A stretch of DNA of 64,000 nucleotides from positions 62,001 through 126,000 of the forward strand of contig NZ_BJML01000004.1 in assembly GCF_006539145.1 (NCBI RefSeq). The letters are read 5' to 3'. Shown here in pieces: positions 59,447 through 64,000 of the stretch. Position 1 is the stretch's first letter; each line of letters starts with the position of its first letter. Below the pieces are notes generated by a model. The model had not been told where the DNA came from and ran no database searches. It saw only the letters and a list, made by a program, of their open reading frames with translations. The position numbers and the translations under genes were made by a program. This DNA is from Microbacterium testaceum (GTDB taxonomy: Bacteria > Actinomycetota > Actinomycetes > Actinomycetales > Microbacteriaceae).

Positions 59447-60118
59447 GTGCCTACCGACGCCCCGCGCATCAACCCGAGTATCCTCGCCGCCGACTTCGTG
59501 AACATGGAAGCCGAGCTCGCACGCATCGCGGGCGCCGACTTCGTGCACGTCGACGTGATGGACAACCATTTCGTGCCGAATCTGACCTTCGGCCCGCAGA
59601 TGGTCGGACGCATTCAAGAGACGAGCCCCGTGCCGCTGGATGTGCACCTGATGATCGACGACCCCGACCGCTGGGCTCCGGCGTACGCCGAGCTGGGTGC
59701 GGCATCCGTCACCTTCCATCTCGAGGCCGCGGCGTCGCCCGTCGCCCTCGCCCGGCAGCTGCGCTCGATCGGCGCCCGAGCCGGAGTGGCGGTCAAGCCC
59801 GGGACGCCCGTCGAGAATCTCTTCGACTCGCTCAACGAGTTCGACCAGATCCTCGTCATGACGGTCGAGCCCGGATTCGGGGGCCAGTCCTTCATGCCCG
59901 AGACCATGCCCAAGCTCCGCACGCTCGCCGACGAGGCGAAACGGCGAGGCTCGAGCGTCTGGCTGCAGGTCGACGGCGGTATCGGCGAGTCGACGATCGC
60001 GCAGGCCGCCGAAGCCGGGGCGGACACCTTCGTCGCCGGCTCCGCGGTCTTCGGCGCCGACGACCCCGACCGCGCGATCCAGTCCCTGCGCGCCTCGGCC
60101 GCCCGCCACCGCCACTGA
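59447..60118 (+). CDS. rpe: Ribulose-phosphate 3-epimerase
   Basis: Interconverts ribulose 5-phosphate and xylulose 5-phosphate in the pentose phosphate pathway. It has 223 residues in a TIM barrel: INPSILAADF, HVDVMDNHFVPNLTFGP (metal-binding His and catalytic Asp), LDVHLMI, VMTVEPGFGGQSFM, and the second catalytic Asp in LQVDGGIG, with GADTFVAGSAVF for phosphate. GTG 59447 is chosen as the start of conserved sequence and matches leaderless geometry. The long opposite-strand reading over this gene is a shadow. Confidence 0.95.
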   Translation: MPTDAPRINPSILAADFVNMEAELARIAGADFVHVDVMDNHFVPNLTFGPQMVGRIQETSPVPLDVHLMIDDPDRWAPAYAELGAASVTFHLEAAASPVALARQLRSIGARAGVAVKPGTPVENLFDSLNEFDQILVMTVEPGFGGQSFMPETMPKLRTLADEAKRRGSSVWLQVDGGIGESTIAQAAEAGADTFVAGSAVFGADDPDRAIQSLRASAARHRH

Positions 60119-60170
60119 CGGTCGGGGCCGCTCGGTCGCCCCGCCGTCTCCGGCCGCGGCTGCACCCCCC

Positions 60171-60237
60171 GCATAAACGCGATCCACGCGCATAAACGCG
60201 CTCTCCCCGCGTTTACGCGCGCGAATAGCGTTTATGC
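60171..60237. repeat. Phased inverted repeat array, copy A (four 10-bp elements every 19 bp)
   Basis: GCATAAACGC starts at 60171 and 60190, then its complement GCGTTTACGC (one change) at 60209 and GCGTTTATGC at 60228. All starts are exactly 19 bases apart, with 9-base spacers of different sequence. Two elements point right and two left, so the block forms a large dyad. Confidence 0.9.
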
Positions 60238-60240
60238 GTG

Positions 60241-60404
60241 CCCGAGAACCCGCTCCGGCTACATCCGGCGTCGTGCGTGTCCCTCCGCGCACCAGCCGGC
60301 ACCCGCACCACCCGCATCCGGCACCCGGCCCCGCGGACCCCGCGCGCGCACCACCCGCACCGCGCACCCGCACCGGACGCACACGCACCCCGAACAACCC
60401 GCAC
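60241..60404. repeat. C-rich segment with short CACCCGCAC-type repeats
   Basis: The 164 bases between the two phased arrays are strongly C-rich on the + strand and contain several copies of ACCCGCAC and GCATCCGGCACCC-like words. I see no gene. The low-complexity frames on both strands have no ribosome binding site or conserved motif. Confidence 0.6.
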
Positions 60405-60490
60405 GCATAAACGCGATCCACGCGCATAAACGCGCTCTCCCCGTGTTTACGCGCGCGCAGAGCGTTTATGCGCGCGCAGAGCGTTTATGC
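60405..60490. repeat. Phased inverted repeat array, copy B (five 10-bp elements every 19 bp)
   Basis: GCATAAACGC at 60405 and 60424, GTGTTTACGC at 60443, GCGTTTATGC at 60462 and 60481. Starts are again exactly 19 bases apart. The first 38 bases, including the GATCCACGC spacer, are identical to copy A; copy B has one extra left-pointing element. Confidence 0.9.
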
Positions 60491-60552
60491 GTGAGAGCGC
60501 CGGATGCCGGGACCCGGGGGCTCCGCGGGCAGCCCCACCCCCGCCGACCCGA

Positions 60553-60558
60553 TACCCT
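60553..60558 (+). promoter_or_regulatory. -10 element for leaderless hisE
   Basis: TACCCT, six bases before the GTG of hisE; it lies 62 bases downstream of repeat array B. Confidence 0.5.
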
Positions 60559-60564
60559 GGACAG

Positions 60565-60828
60565 GTGAAGACCTTCGACGACCTGTTCGCGGAACTCAGC
60601 GCCAAGGCCGTCGAGCGACCCGAGGGATCCGGCACCGTCGCGCAGCTCGACGCCGGCGTGCACGCGATCGGCAAGAAGATCGTCGAAGAGGCAGCCGAAG
60701 TGTGGATGGCCGCCGAGTACGAGTCCGACGCCGCCGCGGCCGAAGAGATCTCGCAGCTGCTCTACCACCTGCAGACGCTCATGCTCGCGAAGGGCCTGTC
60801 GCTCGAGGACGTCTACCGACATCTCTGA
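60565..60828 (+). CDS. hisE: Phosphoribosyl-ATP pyrophosphatase
   Basis: Second step of histidine synthesis: hydrolyses phosphoribosyl-ATP to phosphoribosyl-AMP. It has 87 residues of the all-alpha MazG-like type. Metal-binding acidic motif [16 protein letters not shown] and the second acidic set in [15 protein letters not shown]. It stands as a separate gene, not fused to hisI. GTG 60565 starts the conserved sequence ([11 protein letters not shown]). Confidence 0.94.
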   Translation: MKTFDDLFAELSAKAVERPEGSGTVAQLDAGVHAIGKKIVEEAAEVWMAAEYESDAAAAEEISQLLYHLQTLMLAKGLSLEDVYRHL

Positions 60829-60874
60829 GCCGCGCTCTCGACCCCCAGCTCCCTTCGAAACGAAAGCCCCCGAC

Positions 60875-61717
60875 ATGCTGCGCATCGCCGTGCCGAACAA
60901 GGGGTCGCTCGCCGAGACCGCCGCCGAGATGCTCTCGGAGGCCGGATACACCGGACGACGCGACTCGAAAGACCTGTACACCGTCGACCCCGTCAACGAG
61001 GTCGAGTTCTTCTACCTCCGTCCGCGGGACATCGCGACCTACGTCGGCTCGGGCGCGCTCGATGTCGGCATCACCGGCCGCGACCTGCTGCTCGACGCCC
61101 GCATGCCCGGCGCCCGAGAGGTCGAGTCGCTCGGCTTCGCCGGCTCCACGTTCCGCTTCGCCGGCCGCCCCGGCCGCTTCACCGACGTGCAGGACCTCCA
61201 GGGCCTGCGCGTAGCGACCGCCTATCCGGGTCTGGTCGATGCGTTCCTCGACGAGCGCGGCATCGCCGTCGACATCGTCCCGCTCGATGGAGCCGTCGAG
61301 TCCGCCGTCCAGCTCGGAGTGGCGGATGCCGTGGCCGACGTCGTCTCGACCGGCACGACGCTGCGTCAGGCGGGGCTCGAGATCTTCGGGCCGGTGCTGC
61401 TCGAGAGCGACGCCGTCCTGATCTCGGGCCCGAACGAGGTCGAGGGAACCGAGACGCTCCTGCGGCGCCTGCGCGGTGTCCTGGCGGCGCGCAAGTACGT
61501 GCTGGTCGACTACGACCTGCCCGCGGACCTCGTCGACCAGGCGATCGCCGTGGCCCCGGGCCTGGAGTCGCCGACGATCTCGCCGCTGCGCGACCCCGAA
61601 TGGGTCGCCGTGCGCGTCATGAGCCCGCGCCGCGACGTCAACCGCGTCATGGACGAGCTCTACGCGATCGGCGCACGCGCGATCCTCGTCACCGAGATCC
61701 TCGCCGCGAGGCTCTGA
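60875..61717 (+). CDS. hisG: ATP phosphoribosyltransferase, long form
   Basis: First, feedback-controlled step of histidine synthesis. It has 280 residues, the long form with a C-terminal ACT-like regulatory domain (about 210-280), so it needs no His[14 protein letters not shown] at the N-terminus, [13 protein letters not shown], and the PRPP-binding loop in [20 protein letters not shown] are present. ATG start 46 bases after hisE; hisF starts on its stop codon (TGATG). Confidence 0.95.
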   Translation: MLRIAVPNKGSLAETAAEMLSEAGYTGRRDSKDLYTVDPVNEVEFFYLRPRDIATYVGSGALDVGITGRDLLLDARMPGAREVESLGFAGSTFRFAGRPGRFTDVQDLQGLRVATAYPGLVDAFLDERGIAVDIVPLDGAVESAVQLGVADAVADVVSTGTTLRQAGLEIFGPVLLESDAVLISGPNEVEGTETLLRRLRGVLAARKYVLVDYDLPADLVDQAIAVAPGLESPTISPLRDPEWVAVRVMSPRRDVNRVMDELYAIGARAILVTEILAARL

Positions 61718-62481
61718 TGACCCTCGCGCGTCGCGTGATCCCGTGCCTCGACGTCGCGGGCGGCCGCGTCGTGAAGGGCGTCAACTTCCTCGACCTTCGC
61801 GACATGGGCGACCCGGTCGAGCTCGCGAAGCTCTACTTCGACCAGGGCGCCGACGAGGTCACGTTCCTCGATGTCACCGCCACGGTCGACGAGCGCTCGA
61901 CGACGTACGACGTCGTCCGCCGCACGGCCGAGCAGGTCTTCATCCCGCTGACGGTCGGCGGGGGAGTGCGCTCCGACGACGATGTCGCCCGCCTGCTCGC
62001 GGTCGGCGCCGACAAGATCGGCGTGAACTCGGCCGCGATCGCGCGCCCCGACCTCATCGGCGAGATCGCCGACCGCTTCGGCGCACAGGTCATCGTGCTC
62101 TCGCTCGACGTGAAGCGTTCGGCATCCACTCCCTCCGGTTTCGTGGTGACCACCCACGGCGGCCGCACCGAGACGACCCTCGACGCCCTCGAATGGGCGC
62201 GCGAGGCCGTCGAGCGCGGAGCGGGGGAACTGCTGGTCAACTCCATCGACGCCGACGGCACGAAGCAGGGCTTCGATCTCGAGCTGGTCCGTCTCATGCG
62301 CCAGGTCGCCGCCGTGCCGGTCATCGCCTCGGGGGGTGCGGGCGCGCTCGAGCACTTCGCCCCGGCGATCCAGGCCGGCGCGGACGCCGTGCTGGCGGCA
62401 TCCGTGTTCCACTCCGGCCAGCTGAGCGTCGGACAGGTGAAGGACGCCATGGCGGCCGAAGGGATCGAGGTGCGCCGATGA
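61717..62481 (+). CDS. hisF: Imidazole glycerol phosphate synthase cyclase subunit
   Basis: With HisH forms IGP and AICAR. It has 254 residues in a TIM barrel; catalytic Asp in [14 protein letters not shown] and in [10 protein letters not shown], phosphate sites TVGGGVRS and IASGGAGA, and the half-barrel repeat of HisA/HisF. hisA and hisH are not in the window. ATG overlaps the hisG stop by one base and hisI overlaps its own stop by 4. Confidence 0.96.
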   Translation: MTLARRVIPCLDVAGGRVVKGVNFLDLRDMGDPVELAKLYFDQGADEVTFLDVTATVDERSTTYDVVRRTAEQVFIPLTVGGGVRSDDDVARLLAVGADKIGVNSAAIARPDLIGEIADRFGAQVIVLSLDVKRSASTPSGFVVTTHGGRTETTLDALEWAREAVERGAGELLVNSIDADGTKQGFDLELVRLMRQVAAVPVIASGGAGALEHFAPAIQAGADAVLAASVFHSGQLSVGQVKDAMAAEGIEVRR

Positions 62482-62816
62482 GCGTCGACCGCGTGAAGTA
62501 CGACGCCGACGGCCTTGTGGCCGCGGTGATCCAGCAGTTCGACTCGCGCGAGGTGCTGATGGTCGGGTGGATGGATGCCGAGGCCCTGAACCGCACGCTC
62601 ACGACCGGCCGTGTGACATTCTGGTCGCGCTCGCGCGGGGAGTACTGGCGCAAGGGCGACACCTCGGGCCACATCCAGCTCGTCAAGGGCGCGCGCCTCG
62701 ACTGCGACGGCGACACCCTGCTCATCGAGGTCGACCAGATCGGCGCCGCGTGCCACACGGGCGATCACACGTGCTTCGACGCCGACGACCTGCATCCGGT
62801 CGTGGGGGAGAGCTGA
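62478..62816 (+). CDS. hisI: Phosphoribosyl-AMP cyclohydrolase
   Basis: Opens the purine ring of phosphoribosyl-AMP in the third step of histidine synthesis. It has 112 residues: [35 protein letters not shown], the Asp/Cys metal set in [14 protein letters not shown] and CHTGDHTCF. Stand-alone form. Coupled to hisF and to the next membrane protein by overlapping stop/start codons. Confidence 0.96.
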   Translation: MSVDRVKYDADGLVAAVIQQFDSREVLMVGWMDAEALNRTLTTGRVTFWSRSRGEYWRKGDTSGHIQLVKGARLDCDGDTLLIEVDQIGAACHTGDHTCFDADDLHPVVGES

Positions 62817-63403
62817 TGCGTCGCGCCCGTTCGACGGCGGTGCTGGCGATGCTGCTGGCCGGAGCGATCGGTGTGATCGCCTCGACGCAGACCTGGATCG
62901 ACGTCACCCTCGACGACGGCGCCCAGCAGACCCTGGCCGTACCGGGTGCCGAGGCGCTCCCGGTGCTCACCCCGTTGAGTCTGGCCGCGCTCGCTCTCGG
63001 CGCCGCCCTCTCGATCGTCGGGCCGGTGCTGCGTCACGTCTTCGGCGCTCTCGGTCTGCTGATCGCCGCCTTCGTCGGTATCGGCACCGCGCAGATCCTC
63101 CTCGCGACCCCGGTCTCGGCGACCGCGGCGACCGTCACCGACGCGACGGGCATCTCGGGAACGGATGCCGTGGCCTCCCTCGTGCGCGATCTCGCGCTGA
63201 CGCCGTGGCCCGCCGTGACGTTGGTCGCTCAGATCGTCCTGCTCTCGGCATCCGTCTTCACCCTCGTCACCGCGCGCCGGTGGGCCTCCGGCGCGAGCCG
63301 CAAGTACCGGACCGCGGACGAGACGGGAGGCGACACCGGTCGACCGCACGACGCGATCGACTCCTGGGACGATCTCTCGCGCGGCGACGACCCCACCGCC
63401 TGA
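62816..63403 (+). CDS. Trp biosynthesis-associated membrane protein
   Basis: A 195-residue protein with four predicted membrane helices (about 8-25, 50-72, 75-98 and 135-155) and a hydrophilic C-terminus (YRTADETGGDTGRPHD...). Position between hisI and trpC, helix pattern and the early STQTWIDV motif fit the actinobacterial trp-operon-associated membrane protein family (TIGR02234), whose function is unknown. ATG overlaps the hisI stop by one base. Confidence 0.85.
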   Translation: MRRARSTAVLAMLLAGAIGVIASTQTWIDVTLDDGAQQTLAVPGAEALPVLTPLSLAALALGAALSIVGPVLRHVFGALGLLIAAFVGIGTAQILLATPVSATAATVTDATGISGTDAVASLVRDLALTPWPAVTLVAQIVLLSASVFTLVTARRWASGASRKYRTADETGGDTGRPHDAIDSWDDLSRGDDPTA

Positions 63404-63592
63404 GCGCGGTGGGCGCATCGCCCGCCCGGCGAAGATCCCCCGATGAACGGGCGCTGCCCCGGTACACGCTCGCCGAGGGCGTTCGCGAGTGCAGCAACCG
63501 GTGACCGCAGGTCATCACGGCGGTCGGCACGGCCGACACTCCAGAACTCGCGACATCGAGACGACCGCGCCGGGACCGCACCCTCGCTTCGG

Positions 63593-63598
63593 TAGACT
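63593..63598 (+). promoter_or_regulatory. -10 element upstream of the HGxxPAAW gene
   Basis: TAGACT, about 46 bases before the ATG. The gap from 63404 to 63644 contains no other recognised element; I saw no Trp-rich leader peptide. Confidence 0.45.
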
Positions 63599-63644
63599 GA
63601 TCCGACGCTTTCCCCCGCGCTCGCGCGCGACTGTAAGGAGCCCC

Positions 63645-63875
63645 ATGAGCAACCCCATCGGCGACCCCGGCCACGGACACTCGCCCGCCGCCTGGACGGC
63701 CGTGATCATCATGCTCGTCGCGTTCACGCTCGGCACGCTGTTCTTCTGGCTCGACATGCCCGTCCTGGTGTGGGCCTCGGTGGGTCTGCTCCTTGTCGGC
63801 GCGATCGTCGGCTGGGCCATGACCAAGGCCGGTTACGGCGCGAACGGCGCGAAGTCCAACCCGAAGGCCCACTGA
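63645..63875 (+). CDS. HGxxPAAW-motif small membrane protein (DUF6704-like)
   Basis: A 76-residue protein with the motif HGHSPAAW near residue 10 and two membrane helices (about 18-36 and 42-62). Such proteins precede trpC in many Actinobacteria; the role is unknown. ATG with AAGGAG six bases upstream. Its stop overlaps the trpC start by one base, so the two are co-translated. Confidence 0.9.
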   Translation: MSNPIGDPGHGHSPAAWTAVIIMLVAFTLGTLFFWLDMPVLVWASVGLLLVGAIVGWAMTKAGYGANGAKSNPKAH

Positions 63876-64000
63876 TGGCACTGGCCGATCTCACGGCCGG
63901 GGCGGTAGAAGACGCCGAGGAACGTGCTCAGTCGCGGCCCCTCGCCGCGGTGGAGCGCGATGCCCTCGCGCAGACGCCCGCGCGAGACGCCCTGGCGATG
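63875..64000 (+). CDS. trpC: Indole-3-glycerol phosphate synthase, 5' part only
   Basis: The first 42 codons of a gene that continues past the window. ALADLTAGAVEDAEERAQSRP followed by PARDAL resembles the N-terminal helix of actinobacterial TrpC, and the position after the HGxxPAAW gene is that of trpC. The catalytic barrel is outside the window, so the call rests on N-terminus and context. Confidence 0.8.
   Translation, partial: MALADLTAGAVEDAEERAQSRPLAAVERDALAQTPARDALAM

Noticed and set aside
59159..60427. 422-codon minus-strand open frame over rpe and the repeat array
   Set aside because: The rpe part is antisense shadow and the rest is low-complexity Arg/Ala/Gly translated from the C-rich repeats; no ribosome binding site or conserved motif.
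60171..60490. CRISPR array
   Set aside because: Repeats are only 10 bp, occur in both orientations, and spacers are a fixed 9 bp; no cas genes are nearby.
63404..63644. Trp leader-peptide attenuator before the trp genes
   Set aside because: No short frame with consecutive Trp codons and no terminator/antiterminator pair seen in this gap.

Overview
The window is about 70% G+C by eye. It is packed with genes whose stops and starts usually overlap by 1-14 bases, and its gene order is typical of Actinobacteria of the order Micrococcales. pdxS-pdxT-yebC-ruvCAB-yajC-secDF-relA, pyrR-pyrB-pyrC-carA-carB-pyrF and rpoZ-metK-priA-fmt-rsmB-rpe occur in the same relative order in mycobacteria and relatives. 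A mycobacterial-type integration host factor (mIHF) domain and an HGxxPAAW-motif membrane protein also point there. My inference is a Microbacteriaceae chromosome, probably Microbacterium or a close relative. I saw no rRNA, tRNA, CRISPR array, transposase, integrase or prophage gene.

Layout: 1-536, start of an ArsB-type permease. 618-3885, thrS, a HIT-family hydrolase/phosphorylase and a lipoprotein. 3910-7700, vitamin B6 block: pdxY and a MocR/PdxR regulator divergent from pdxST. 7888-16584, yebC, ruvCAB, yajC-secDF and relA. 16563-19275, three minus-strand genes (AbiEi-like protein, DUF349 protein, small anchored protein). 19384-27291, rarA, rpsD, small membrane protein, alaS, ruvX, mltG. 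27285-37072, the shikimate pathway (aroE-C-K-B ... aroQ). Between aroB and aroQ sits a catabolic quinate/shikimate module: MHS transporter, QsuD-like dehydrogenase, TetR regulator and QsuB-like 3-dehydroshikimate dehydratase. 37145-43348, efp, nusB, a SNF2 helicase, a malonate semialdehyde decarboxylase-like tautomerase and a metallo-beta-lactamase/Rieske fusion. 43669-53187, the complete pyrimidine operon, ending in an mIHF-guanylate kinase fusion. 53336-60118, rpoZ, metK, priA-like, fmt, rsmB, rpe. 60171-60490, an unusual 19-bp-phased repeat array. 60565-64000, hisE-G-F-I and the start of the trp operon.

Regulation visible in the DNA: at least ten starts lie only 6-8 bases downstream of a TANNNT-like -10 hexamer, so leaderless translation looks common. 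Two near-identical 19-bp sites flank the quinate/shikimate module and overlap its promoters. A PyrR-binding-loop sequence sits over the pyrR ribosome binding site. A repeated CCTRAGCCA element lies between pdxR and pdxS.

At whole-window scale two short words stand out. GGATGCC/GGCATCC is greatly over-represented and forces otherwise rare GAT and GCA codons. GGGGGAG occurs about 28 times on the + strand, while its complement occurs about once, whichever way the genes point. These words, the 19-bp-phased array and the catabolic module inside the aro cluster are the most interesting items here.
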